Assembly (NCBI GenBank): GCA_034509925.1
Contig: CM067529.1
Location: 10,317,501 to 10,381,500, forward strand
Source of the DNA: Hirudinaria manillensis
Lineage: Eukaryota; Annelida; Clitellata; Hirudinida; Hirudinidae
Direction: 5' to 3'
Length of the DNA stretch: 64,000 bases
Shown here: piece after piece, positions 25,964-38,584 of the stretch
Layout of the letters: each line of letters begins with the position of its first letter
Numbering within the stretch: the first letter of the stretch is position 1
Notes under the pieces: generated by a model
Seen by the model: the letters and a program-made list of their open reading frames with translations, nothing else
Database searches by the model: none
Told to the model about the DNA's origin: nothing
Made by a program: the position numbers and the translations under genes

Positions 25964-27900
25964 TCAACAATTCACGTTTTTATAACAGAATTCTAAACCT
26001 GTAAAAGAAATAACAATGATTCAAACCTTCCATGCAAACGATTGTGCGGCTTCGTATTTCATCGATACACCAAGGTTCCATTCGTAAGACCTGGTCTTTC
26101 AAAATGAGAAGTGCTTTGCATGATTCTCTAAACTTTTCCATACCGGGAATTTCAATATCCATCCTTCTTCCTAACATGTGTAAAAGCAATCAAACTCAAC
26201 ATAAGTTAATTGAAGCTATGTATTATTTTGGATTGTTTATTAATTTACCAGACGACCATCGAAATTGTCCATTGCGATATTCAAGCCCGAGCATTACGTA
26301 CAACTCATCTAAATCGAAGTATTTAAGAGCTTTTTCTGTAACATGCTTGTAATTGTAGTCGTATATTTCTAACAAAATACTATCATTTATGGCGCATTGA
26401 GCTTGAGCGTCTTCCCAGTTTTTCACAAATTTAAAATTACTGCTTAAGCAGATTCCAGAAAGGCAATATGACTTATAGCTTTTCTGATTGGAAAATGTAG
26501 AAGGTTCATAAATTGCCGTATCAGGCTTAGTGTCGATCTTTGGCAGTTTCTTAACTTGAAAAAATTGGAATAAAAGGATTATATTTAACTGAAATTTTTA
26601 AATAAACTGAATTCAACAGTTCACGTTTTTATAACAGAATTCCAAACCTTTCATACAGATAAATGTGTGATTTTTTGTTCTATTCACGCACCAAGGTTCG
26701 ATTCGTAAATAAAGAGTATTCCAAACCAGATGAGCTTTGCACGATTCTGTAAACTTGTCCATTCCGCGAATTTCAATATCCATCCTTCTACCTAAACGTT
26801 TAGAAACGAATACACTGAACATACCTTAATTGAAACTGTTTATTATTTTGGATTGCATATTAATTTACCAGATAGCCATCGAAATTCTCCATTGCGATAT
26901 TCAAGCCCGAGCAATATGTACCATCCATTTAAATGAAAGTATTTAAATGCTTTTTCTGCAACATGTACGTATTCGTCATCATACATTTCCAACAAAATAC
27001 TGTTCATTTTGACACATTCAGCTTGGGCATCTTCCCAGCTTCTAACAAGATTCAAGTTGTTGCTTAAACAGATTCCCGTCTTTTCATCGCAATAGATCAT
27101 ATTTTTGCGGTTGGGAAATGTAAATGGTTGATACACGGTTGTTGCAAAGGGAACAGATGTGACCTCTGATGTTAATTGTAATAGGTCCATGTTTCTATTT
27201 TTTACTGAAATGGTTAACTAATTGAATGTAATTGCTTAACCTCATTTTTTTTCTATTAGACTTTCAAACCTTTCATGCAAATGAATTTATGGTTTATCGT
27301 CTCGTTGCTGCACCAAGGTTCGATCCTTAGCGAATGATCATTCCAAACGAGAAAAGCTTTACATGATTCTGTCATCTTTTCTTTCCCGGTTATTTCAATA
27401 TTCATCGTCTTCCCTTGTGTATTTAAAATTGAAATTAATTAGGAAATAACAAAAAGTGCAAATATTTTACTCCAGAGTTAGAACTTGGTTTCGGAAGTAA
27501 CATTTTATTTTTTAGAAACTATGAACCTTTTCTAAGAATCAAGTAAATTTTGATTGGAATGGATGAACTTACCCGTTAGCCAGCGCAATTGTCCATCGCG
27601 AAATTCTAGTCCGAGCATTACATACAACCCATTGAAGTCGAAGTATTTAAAAGCTTTTTCTGCAACATACTTGTAATTGAGGTCGTATATTTCTAACAAA
27701 ATACTATCATTTAGGACACATTGAGCTTGATCATCTTCCCAGGATTTGACCATATTGCTATGGTAGTAGCTCAGGCATATTCCAACCTCATCGTCACAAT
27801 AAGAATTAATTTGATTATTGAGAAAATTAATATTTTCGCTTCTTGTTAAACTTAGCCACAATGCGACTATTATCAGTAACATTGTAGCTGAAAATAACAT
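25964..27900 (-). CDS. secreted protein with three tandem C-type-lectin-like domains, second copy
   Basis: Seven minus-strand exons: 27900-27573, 27413-27270, 27204-26869, 26791-26648, 26554-26249, 26170-26027 and 25998-25964. They total 1437 nt (478 aa). The first six have exactly the same lengths and phase as the gene at 20942-22899, so the model is well supported by comparison. The order is signal peptide, then CTLD1, CTLD2 and CTLD3, each with the WEDAQ-C front half and the ESCKA/EPWC/FIC back half. The final exon encodes GLEFCYKNVNC, adding a Cys pair that the paralogue's tail lacks. CTLD2 is almost unchanged between the copies while CTLD1 and CTLD3 differ more. The product is expected to be extracellular; a recognition or immune role is inference only. 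Confidence 0.85.
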
Positions 27901-28420
27901 GTATTAAGATTAATTGAAGCTATAATAATTTTTTTAACAAAATACCCATCTAAGCTCTTTCTATGATCTGATCAGACTTGGTTCGACAGCATTAACTTAT
28001 AGTTTGCTCTTAACACCATACAAACTCTTACATCCTGTTTCTATCTGCATGAAGAACAATCTTTATTTGGAAGCATTCACGTGATAGTTGAGCAGACTTG
28101 TTCTTGCCATTCCTAACCATAAGTTTAACTTTTGTCTCAATCTTCGAGTTACCATTAATTAAGACCAAATATTCCTAGAATACCTAATTGAAGTCTTTAT
28201 GTACTAATGTGGCTCACATACATAGTCATAGTTATGGACTCTGTTCATTATGTTCCAGTAAAGATTCGTTTCTTATAATTGTGCTGACTTCTCTATTTTT
28301 TAAGAATAATATGAAATACAAAGCCAGAAAATTTGTATTATTGTCGAAAGCAATAAAAGTTCATGAAAAAAGTTATATTGTAATCTATAAGTGCGTGGCG
28401 GATCAAAGAAAAGTCATCAC

Positions 28421-28430
28421 GGGAAAATCC
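28421..28430 (+). promoter_or_regulatory. candidate Rel/NF-kappaB-like site upstream of second three-CTLD gene
   Basis: Same decamer and almost the same distance (521 bp) from the ATG at 27900 as in the first copy. It sits inside a conserved block that also contains aattcttaaaagcgaaaata in both copies. Confidence 0.25.
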
Positions 28431-28836
28431 ATCGAGCGTATATCCATCACAAAATAATTCTTAAAAGCGAAAATAAATTGCAATTATACAGATGGTGGCT
28501 CCTTTGAACAGAGTAGGACAAAGTAATTGCAAGCGTTTGAAGATTTAATTTGGAGACTCAATTAAAAATTACGATCCAAGTTATTTAAAATTTAATATTG
28601 CATCCTAGTTGCATTGAAAGGTTTCGAAAAACTGCGGCTATGTAGAATGTAGATGTACGTCATTTGAAATGATTGTCAACACAACATATCTATTGACAGA
28701 ACATGTTCGAAGCATCCTTTTAGATCCTTGTGAAGTTCAAAATTGTTCTTCAATTTCAACTGGTGATTTCTTTTGACACAGAATGTCTATGGAACCATAC
28801 CTCCTTATTATTTGTGTATCTGTAATTATATTATTA

Positions 28837-28875
28837 TTAGGGATGGGGTTAGGGATTAGGGTTATGGTTAGGGTT
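28837..28875 (+). repeat. degenerate TTAGGG-like tract
   Basis: About six imperfect units (ttagggatggggttagggat and continuing) form an interstitial telomere-like tract. It and the tract near 19787 bracket the two three-CTLD genes. Confidence 0.6.
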
Positions 28876-29169
28876 CAATTAATAATATTATTACATATTC
28901 GGTAAAGATTGGAAAGGATTCATCGGAACCAGTTATTATTTGGTGTTTTATTGAACTGAAAGTAGAATGGAAAGGGATCATGAAATTGTGAAGGGTTATC
29001 GAAGTTATTTTCTAATCGCTTAAATGTGTTTGTCTTCAGTAAGTAATGCATAAAATGGCTCTTTTTTTAAATTACAATCTTCAGAAAACAAGAATTAATA
29101 AATCCTTATTAAAAATTATCATCAACAATGAATCCTCTTTCAAATTGTTGGGTTATTCGACCGAATCAG

Positions 29170-29400
29170 TTATTGTTAATAACTCTTAAACCTTCCAGAA
29201 CGTTTAAAACCAATTCGTAGAGAAAATTGAATTGTTCCTGCGTCAAGAAAAAAAAGTTTAAAACATATTTCCACTTAATAACTAATTGAAAAGGCTCACA
29301 ATATTTACTATATTAGTTTTAAAATGAAAAATATTCTACGAAATTATTAAATTTGTCAACCTGGCAATTGTTCGCATCAGGTCAGTTTCTCAAATGTATT
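29170..29400 (-). pseudogene. relic of the RPTP D2 C-terminus
   Basis: The minus strand contains an EQFNFLYELVLNVLEG-like last exon near 29240-29190. Near 29360-29390 there is the start of the preceding exon's flank, but the intervening catalytic exon is deleted. Confidence 0.55.
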
Positions 29401-30311
29401 TATCTTCACAAAGTTATGGATTAAGTAAAATTTCTTTTAATAATATGTAATTCCTGTTACGGAAATATAAAAAATCTATTCTTACAGCAGCTTGTGTTTT
29501 AAGCTTTTCCTCATTAATTTCCCATTTTGAATAATTAATTTCACCGCGATGAATGTTCCGGCGACGTAATTTCTGTGACTCCAGCAAACACCGCCATTTG
29601 GGCTTAGCCGGCATTCCAATACGACCTAACGCTCCACGAATTATTTATCGTTGGCCTAGAATGTACTAAAAATAACTATGAAGAATGTTGGTGTATATCA
29701 TTTCAAATGACACTCAGCATAACATATTGATTGATAAGACATATGCGATGCAAATAAAAACATCTTTTAATATCTATATGAAGTTTGAAATTGTTTTCAA
29801 CTTCAATTACCGATTTCTTTTATTATGCATATACTATGTATCCGTGGAACTATTCCACCTTACTGTGTTTTCTATTACATCTTCGTTGGATTAGCAGACC
29901 ATTGGTAAGAGTTATTTTTTCTTTTATGTTGTTTTATTGAGATGACAAGACATGTAAATACTCATCCCGAATTACTTAAGTTATTCCTGTGGAGAATTAT
30001 TCTCGAAACGTAGGTGTGAAGTGGGTAAGGCGTTTAAATCATTAAGACATTAATCAAATTCATGGGCGTTATTTACTAGTCGCTCAAAATTTGTATGTCT
30101 TCACTAAGTAATGGATTAAGTTTCTAATTCCTTTAATAATAATCTTCAGAAAAAATTTATCAAGAATTATTTTATTTTAGAAACAGTGGCAACTTGTTTA
30201 ACTTATTTCAAATATATGACATAAAATAATTATCCAAAATATGATAAAATCCTTATTAAAAGTTAGTTATGAAATTGTCATCAACACTGAAATTTCCTAC
30301 GAATTAGTTAA

Positions 30312-33300
30312 TTAATCACTTGAATCAATGTTTGGTAATAATATCTCTGGATCTTCTAGAATATCTAAAGCCAATTCGTACAGAAAATTGAACTGTTCCT
30401 GCATTAAGAAATAATAAAGGTAAAGCAAGACTCAAAAACATCACCTATACTAATTTAAAAGGCAAATATTCTACCCAATTATTAAATTTGCAACCTGGCA
30501 AGTTATGGCCTCAGGTCTGCTAGCGAGTACATATCTGCAGGCCAAAAATGGATCAACAACTCCATCCAATAGTATCATGTCGATCATGAGCATAGCAGCT
30601 GCTGTCAGACCACTTCGTCTGCTACCATTTCTTCAAAATAAATCAAATATCGCATCGTATTTTAGAACCCGTTATTAGTAAACTTTTATTTTTAATTTGT
30701 CTTTAAAAAAAAACAAAAATAGCAATCCACGATTTCAGTGGCAATAGCCTATTTCATAGGAAATTATTGGACATGAAAACTTACAAACACTGAATAACGA
30801 TCCTCTTGTCACTTTTTACTAATTGTTGCAAAAGTATATGAAATTTCTTTTTATTTGTAGGTATTTGAGAATAATCAGGCCATAAAAGTTTTGTAACGTG
30901 GTACTGAATAATTTCTTTGAATAGTGGCTCTGTCTGAATTTAAGTATTTATTTGATGATAAATTCATTTGCTAATATTAATATTATTATAATTATATAAT
31001 ATTAATTATATTATAACGTGCTTATATTTTAAATAGCTTTAAATCGTACCATTATTTGCATGCTAACTCCAACCCTAACCTGACTTTTATGGTCTTCCTT
31101 TAACAATAAAAATTTTCGTTTGGTGCAGAAAATATTGTTTTTATCTTCCAACGTTTGGTTAATTTCGAGATCGTACAATTTCAGCGCAATTAAGTTGTTT
31201 TCTGGCCAATATGATTCCTGTTTCTGAGAATGTTGACAATCATCAATAATTTTGTGATTAGGAAGAAATAACAAAAAAGAAATAAGAAATAGCTTCTTTA
31301 CTTTGCCATCTTCCAAGAGAAGTACGTGTTGGACATCGTTATCCCATATCATGTTCCAGAAGTTAGATCGCATTTCAGGGATTGGAATTTGTGAGAGGAT
31401 ATGTTTATTGGACATTTTGTAACACTAAATTAAAAATTCTCAGTGAATACTCAAAGAAAATTTACTTGTAGGAATGATTTTAAAAATCCAAATAAGCAAT
31501 TCCAAAATAAAAAAGAACAACAAACTTGTATGGTCACGGTAAGGGCTTCTCTAACATAGGCACCATTACCAGCATCTACAAAAGATAATAATGTCTTAAT
31601 GACTTGTGACTGAGACATTAATTACGCAAGACTAAATTAAAATAATTCCTTACTGTTTCCACATGATCGTTCATTTTTTAATTCTCCTGCGATGCAGGAG
31701 AATTTTTCAGAAGTTTTCCGATTTATTTTCTTTAAAGTCTTAAATGAGAAATAATTACATCTAGCGATTTAATAACTCATTTAATTATCAATCAATCCAT
31801 TATTAAGGAAGACTTTAATTATTTGTTATTTAAAGCTTTTCAACCCAATTTTTTTTTATGTCATTACTTTGCAATTATGCAATTTTAACGAAAGATAGTT
31901 TATGCAAGTGAAAGCAGTTGGCAGTTAGAACGAATTATTTTCTAAACTTTGATAAGGCTTGCTTGTAAAAGTTTTATAAAAAATGTTAATTAATTTATAA
32001 GCCATGGTGAAGATATTTATTTATAAGTAACGTTATTATGACACAACCTTGTACAAATGCACATGTTCCTCTATGATAATTTGACACAGCTTTTGACTAC
32101 TTTGGATGGATGATTGTTTTATAATCCCATTGAACTTCTTAACAAAATCATTAAGTGTCATCCCTGTTTGAGGAACCAGCCTTGCCTCTTTTACGGACTT
32201 GAATATGAAATGGTACTGAATCTGAAAGTTAAGTTTGTTTACAAAAACATCAAATTAAGTTATTATCTTCGTTATTAAATTCAACCTTATTCTGAACCAT
32301 GTGCATCCTTTGAAGTCTCAAATCCTTGACGCATTTATAAACTGATACTTTACCTTCAGCTTCTGCTTGTTTGATCAGATAATCGATGGCTATATATGTT
32401 CCAGTTCTACCTACTCCAGCGCTAAGAATGTATGCAAAAAATAAAATTTGAGCTTAATTTAAAGAGCATTAAATTATATAATCATATCACACCTGCAATG
32501 CACGAGCAATGGACTTTTTGATTTATCTTGAAAATAATTAACTTTGTTTCTGAAATCCAGTAGAGGAAAACTATGTTCAGGAGCATTATCATCACTCCAC
32601 GACAAGAATTGCAAGTGTATAACCACTCGATCTGGTTCATTTGACTGTTATTATTTAAATTGGAAAGAAAGACTGTATATTTCAAATATGTATGTCAATT
32701 CTAATATTATTTTAGATGTAGTTTTATAACAATTTTCAGTAAAAATAACAATCATAAAATTGTGAAGTTTAATGAATCAAAAATACATTTTTCAACATTA
32801 CACAAAGTAATTCATAAGTTACTCACGTCCATCAACTTAACAATTAGATGCCGAAGACAAAAATCCAAAAATTGCCGTTCGTACACTGCAGTCACAGATA
32901 TTTTGCCAAATAATGCTTCATGTTGGTCAATGTCAGGCCAATACTGCTCACATTTTTGCTAATATAAACATTTGACAGAATGAAAGCAAAAGAAGACATT
33001 CATTTCCAAATCGAATTTCAAAAAATTGATTTTCTATTAAAATATTGTAGCAAGGTGAATCAACTTGTGTTACGGGATAACATCTCGATATAAACAATTA
33101 CATAGTTATTAATCAAACATTGCCACGCAGAGACACATTAAATCTAAACAAATTAAATCTCGAGCCGCACTTTGCTGTGATTAAAATGACCAAATGACAT
33201 AAAATAAATGTTTTAATCTCACAGAAAAGTTCTCAGTCAACTGCATAATCATGACTATGACCTTCACATCGTACTGCCAGACAAGTTTCCAAAAGTCGTT

Positions 33301-36300
33301 CAAAGTGTTATCTTTTGGTCCTAATTAGCATAAATATTTAATTAACGAATTATTTATTCATAATTCACATTGAATTTAGGTTCCATCGTTTCACTAAACC
33401 TTGGGTGACTATGTATGCCATTGGATTAGAATCAAAACCCTGCAAAGGTGATGTATTAAGATTAGTGATAAAAGGTATTATTAATTACTTAGTTTATATG
33501 GCTAAACTGACTCTGATGAAGCTGGCATTGATGTAGTTGTTGTCATCACCTTCTAACGTGACAATGTTTTCATCAACTGACGATAATTAAGAAGACATTA
33601 CTAAACGTAAAATATCTTTTCACAATTTAATCACTTACAAGGTATTATATTTTGAAAGCGATTTTTATGGAGATTATGTATATTCTTGCCAATATTTGAT
33701 GGCTTGGCATTTTCTATGGGCAGTAACTAATGAAGTATTTTATATTATATTTTAAGAATAGATATTTGTCAGTTTAATTGTCGATATATAATAGTTGTGG
33801 CTATAACAAAAGTTTATTTAGTATTTCTAACGCAGCATGGTCCATCCCTAAACTCGTTCTTCGATTCTAAATTTAAGGATTCCGTTTTTGAATAAATATC
33901 CGGCTTATTTGTTTGTAAATCTTGCATCAAATAACAATCACATCTTTTCGACCCTGCAAAAAAATGTTTATTACATTTATAATAATGTCACAAATTGAAT
34001 GTCCTTCAGTACATTGCATATTACTCACGTGATCGCTTTATCCTGCCAAAACCAATGTAATAGATATAACAAATTACAGGGATACGAAATTAAATATAAC
34101 ACATTTATTGAACTCACCTTCTCAAGAGTCCAAACATTACGAGACATAATAATATTAAAAGGCTTGAAAGTGCAGCTAATGTTACAATCCATAAATGATT
34201 TGATACAACTTTCTTTTCTATTGGATCGATTCAATTAATGAATATTACAAATGATTTAATGAAACACGTTTACATCAATTTATTGATCAAATATTTATTT
34301 AAATAACTTTTCATATCAAACAAACTCATAAAACTGCCTTTTTTGTCAGTCTTTTCCAGTATCTTAAAGTCACATTTTCCACGAATTCTGCGTAACTTCT
34401 CTTTAAAATAATAACAATATTAAACATTTAAAGCGAGTTTTAAAAAATAATAATAACAACATAAATATTTTACACTAATTTTTAAATAACTTTAATTAAA
34501 TTTCAAAATTTATCTTCACCGTGTATTTTGTAACCAAAAATGAGAGGTTTACAAAGAATATATGTATTCCCTTTATTAGGACCGCCTTTTACTAATATTG
34601 ATGTTCCCTTTTTATTGCAAGTAAATGTAAAATGACTGATTTCATTGCACAGTGTTTCGGTTTCAATTATCTCCACACTCCTCAGATTTGTGACCTGAGC
34701 TCTCACATAGTTATTTCCTACATTTTTAACTTGCTCAGAATAATTTCCTGCAAATATTTTCCTATTTTTAATCCACCCTGAATGTCAATAGAAATAATTC
34801 ATGGATTTACCAGAATATGTGAAGCTCTCAACAAACACCTCTTCCTTCATATCAATTAAAATCCACCAGGAATAGTTGCTCCAAGATGCAATTACTTTAC
34901 AAGAAATATTTTGATAAACAATACTATTATTGTCATCATCCAATGATGAATCGACTGAAACATATGATTCTAATAAAGGATCTAAAAAGGAATGGTTTGT
35001 AATTTAATAATTATTAATAATTTACTAAAAGTAATAAAACAATTACACATCGTTCTTGAACAAATATCAATTGATAAAATATAATTGATTTGTTCGACAT
35101 CTCTGAAATTGGTGATGATCGTCAGCTGTCTTCCAATCACCATAGATTCTTGGCACTTAATGACCACCCATCCATTCTCATCTTCAAACATTTCTTTGCA
35201 AACTTTTGACGTATTATTGGTCTTGACATTTATCCAAAATAATTGGTTTTCCTTAAATGTTTCTGTTGATTATATATAATTGGGATTCATTGAAATTATA
35301 GCCTCAAGTTAAACATGTTAATCGTACCATTGATTCGAACACTCTCAGTAATATAACTTCCATTCAAATCCAAGGTCCAATGGACTTCTTCTTTGACTTT
35401 ATTTCCTCTAACGTTTGGTTGTTCGATCAAATCTATGATAAATGACAAGAAGAAATGTGTTTTGGCATAATAATCTCAATAAATATTCGATAATAAAACA
35501 AAAATTGGAAAGAAATTCAGAAAAACTTGTTATTTTAATCTAATTATACAGAAATTAGAAATTAATGACTTTAATATCATAAAAATTATTCGTCAAGAAT
35601 TACGATGTGGTCTAATTACTAATTTTTCTTAAATCAAGAGTGATCGTATTTAAATTATAAGTCCATTTATCTATATTTAGATCTTAATTCGTAATAGTAA
35701 TAATGACCATATTAATAATCTTTTCATGTTTTTATGTTTGCTTATCACTTCAATTCTATTCCTAAAATATTTTCAAACTTTTTCATAACAAGCAATAATT
35801 ATAACAATCCTTCTTATTTCTTACCTAACACTCACGAATACAGGCCTACCTTTGCTAAATCTACTTTGAAATTATTTTCTATACAGTGTTATGGTCCTAG
35901 ATTATATTCCTCAATACCAGATTCAATTAGGGAGTTAACTTGTTTGTTTCATGTCCTTTTGAGTTATTGTTCATGTTGTTTAAAAAATTGTATAAGTCTC
36001 ATCTAGTGAGAGATGCCTCAGTTGTTTGAGTTTACATGGTTGCATTATATATGATTTCCAGGGCCAGTCTGTCTAGCGGAAGCTTGTGCTTCCTTAAGAC
36101 TGACCCTATGAGTTTATTTTGTATTTTAAGTTCATTTGTTTCATTGTGTTATGTACAAAATTTTTAATATTGTACATATTCAATTTGCTATTTGTTTTAG
36201 TTGTTTTGATACCTTAATAAACTCATAAACTAAAAAAATATTATTAATATTTAAATTTACAATTACGCATATGAATATTTTCATTCAATTGCTCTAAGGT

Positions 36301-36499
36301 TTAGATTCTACGTAGGGCAGTATCAACCTTAACATTTAATAGGTGGCATTAATTACATTTAAATCTATTAAAAATTTTATTATAAATAAATATTTGTGAA
36401 TGACATGAAATTTTGTCGTAACTCACAATGTAAAGAGTTCTCATCCCCGAGACTATCCTTTAAAATATGTTCCATAATGGTGCAAAACACAATTATCAT
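30312..36499 (-). CDS. receptor-type tyrosine phosphatase with fucolectin-like ectodomain (intact)
   Basis: I reconstruct 16 minus-strand exons through D1: 36499-36427, 35432-35328, 35262-35047, 34981-34811, 34777-34520, 34400-34335, 34217-34118, 33943-33832, 33726-33639, 33576-33512, 33439-33400, 33320-33223, 32958-32827, 32644-32493, 32421-32286 and 32221-32048. Seven D2 exons follow (31738-31654 and onward) to TAA at 30312. The total is 928 aa with all phases consistent. In order the protein has a signal peptide, two fucolectin/discoidin-like repeats (about 26-275; DLNGSY, CK, GRQLTIITN), a membrane helix (about 304-328), D1 and D2. D1 has HKNRF, YINASF, acid Asp526 (WSD), and Cys558 with Arg564 in VHC|SAGVGRTG, so it should be active. 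D2 keeps WPD (Asp825) and Cys854-X5-Arg860 but has Gln for the usual His. It should dephosphorylate phosphotyrosine inside the membrane; the ligand is unknown. The lectin-fold assignment is moderate. Confidence 0.85.
35720..36235 (+). mobile_element. 3' fragment of a LINE-like non-LTR retrotransposon
   Basis: The plus-strand ORF at 35734-36006 ends with text typical of the last residues of CR1/L2/Jockey-type reverse transcriptase proteins (YRPTFAKSTLKLFSIQCYGP, then SIPDSI). It is followed by a short 3' tail ending accttaataaactcataaac. The fragment sits in the first intron of the RPTP, in the opposite orientation. The upstream part of the element is missing, so it is 5'-truncated. Confidence 0.6.
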
Positions 36500-37363
36500 A
36501 TTAATTTATTTAAAAATTGCCGTTATTAAAGAATATATTTAAATTGTGAAGCATAAATTCGCCCGAATAGCAAGAGTCCATATGAATTTAAGGAAGTGAA
36601 ACTAAAGTAATATTCGCATGACGTGATAATTGTTCTAAGCGTTATTGTTATTATTACTATTATTATCAAGAAAAAAAGGAAAAATTATGCCAGCATTAAT
36701 GAATCAACAAGCAATTATTTTATCTAGTAAAGGAGAAGTGGTCAAATTAATTTAAATGCAATAAATTTATTTAAGAAATTAAAGAAAAGTTTTAAATTGT
36801 ATATCTGAAGTTTAACTGTTGTATCTTGAATTACTTGCTATATAATTAAGGACTACTTTGGGAATTGGAGATACTAAGCTCCTTTATTACAAAGAATGTG
36901 CCACTGCACTAACCTCAAAAAGATTCTGTATATTATCGAAATAAACTTAAGTAATAATAAATTCTTACAATATTATTACATTATCCACAACATTAACGAA
37001 AGCTAATCTTTAGGCAGTAACTTTAGGCATTTTTAAAAAAGGTTAATTAAAATCTGAAATTATGAGCGAAGTCCCTGTTACTATATATGGTTTTCTTTTT
37101 ACCATAGCCTTTTATTGTAATTTGAAGTCTAACAGGCATTTTGATAATATTCTTACAAATGTTTTCGTTAGTGCCAGCTAGCCAGCTATTAAATAAGGGT
37201 TTTTGTGCAGTGATTTTGCAGGGTATCCTTAAACACTCCTCTGGTCAGCAGAAATCATCAGACGGAATTGTCAAGAATTATCAGCATTAACTCCTATTAT
37301 TCCATATATTTTAATGCCATCCCAAATAACATATCAATTTGTTTTGAAAAAAAAATGTCTCAC

Positions 37364-37430
37364 AATGTTGGATCTCGCAAGTTGCCAAATTTAAAACAAG
37401 CGACATCGTCATAAAAATATTGTTTGCCAT
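37364..37430 (-). CDS. alternative first exon (signal peptide) for the intact RPTP
   Basis: A second signal-peptide exon, MANNIFMTMSLVLNLATCEI, lies about 900 bp upstream of the first. It ends at a GTGAGA donor in the same phase and with the same leftover T as exon 36499-36427, so either can splice to the ectodomain. Copies at 16520-16574 and 40767-40833 carry only this type, whereas the copy at 8054-8126 carries the other type. Confidence 0.55.
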
Positions 37431-38584
37431 TTTCTTCATATTATTAATTGTTAGCAATTAATTCGTTATAAACATTAACTCGTTTTATATCTTTATATTA
37501 ATGTCTTACTTAACCAGTAAAAATAAAACTAATATTTGAATTTGTGAAGGAGAAACTCAAACATTAATAGTCCATAATTACTAGAAATAGCCTATGGATC
37601 TCTTAATCTTTAATCATAATTACTTCAATGTCTCAACCAACAAAGCAGTTAATGTGGGAAATTAGGAAAGCAATTAATAATAGAAATGCTTAAAAAATTC
37701 ATTCAATAGTTTTTTTATTCGATTTCATGACTTGAAATTAAGTTATGAGTTAAAACTAAAAATTGAATATGCAGGTTCAAAATAAAATAGAAATTCAATA
37801 AATGGACAAATTACGAACCGACGCAATTAATAGTATTGGTTCCAACCCTGGTTTCTATTGCAACATGAATTGAAGGTAGAGTGAAAGTTATTCATCCATA
37901 ATTATTATATTTCGTTGCCCTTATTTTACACATATTTAACGATCTCGAATTATTTAAATTATTCTTGTCCAGAAGTTCTCAGAAACGAACGTGGGGATCA
38001 GAAAGGCGTTTAGATGAGGGTCATAATGCATACGACAAGAATTGGGCAATTTTTTTCTGGAATCAACAGTCATGACACGGCACAGAATAGATTTATCATC
38101 CCCATTAACCAATTATCAATAATCAATAAGGATTATAATCTGGACTAGTGTGCCTTTGCCCATTGCGTGAAAATGCTGGTCAATCTCTGCGATAAACTTT
38201 AATGTTCAGTTGTAATTCTTGCCGGACGTCCTACGGTTTCGCCGGTCACGAAACTTTATTTGCTTAATTTATTTGCTGATTTATTGCCGACCTATAGCCA
38301 TTATTGCTGAAGCTGATCAATATAGAATGGAGTGGAAATAGATTTATGAAGAGTTTTGGGCATTATTTCTTTATAGCTCAAGTGTGTTTATCTTCACTAA
38401 GTCATGCATAAAATAGCACTTTTTTTAACAGTAATTTTCAGGCAAAAAAGAATTATAGGGAAATATTTTATTTTAGCAGAGAAATAACTTCGACTTGATC
38501 AACTTATTTATCTAAAACAAGATTTAAAAAATTTTTTAAATCTTTATTAAAAATGCTGAAATTATCACCAACAATTAAACCACT
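37431..38584. other. intergenic
   Basis: No gene. From about 38200 to 38480 it repeats the 3'-flank block shared by several RPTP copies. The rest is AT-rich and featureless to me. Confidence 0.6.

Larger units (their letters stand above)
27901..30311. other. intergenic with CTLD 5' flank and an RPTP tail relic
   Basis: 27905-28570 repeats the 5' flank of the other three-CTLD gene. A telomere-like tract follows at 28837-28875, RPTP 3'-flank repeats at about 29000-29110 and 30060-30200, and a decayed D2 tail at 29170-29400. No further gene is visible. Confidence 0.55.
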
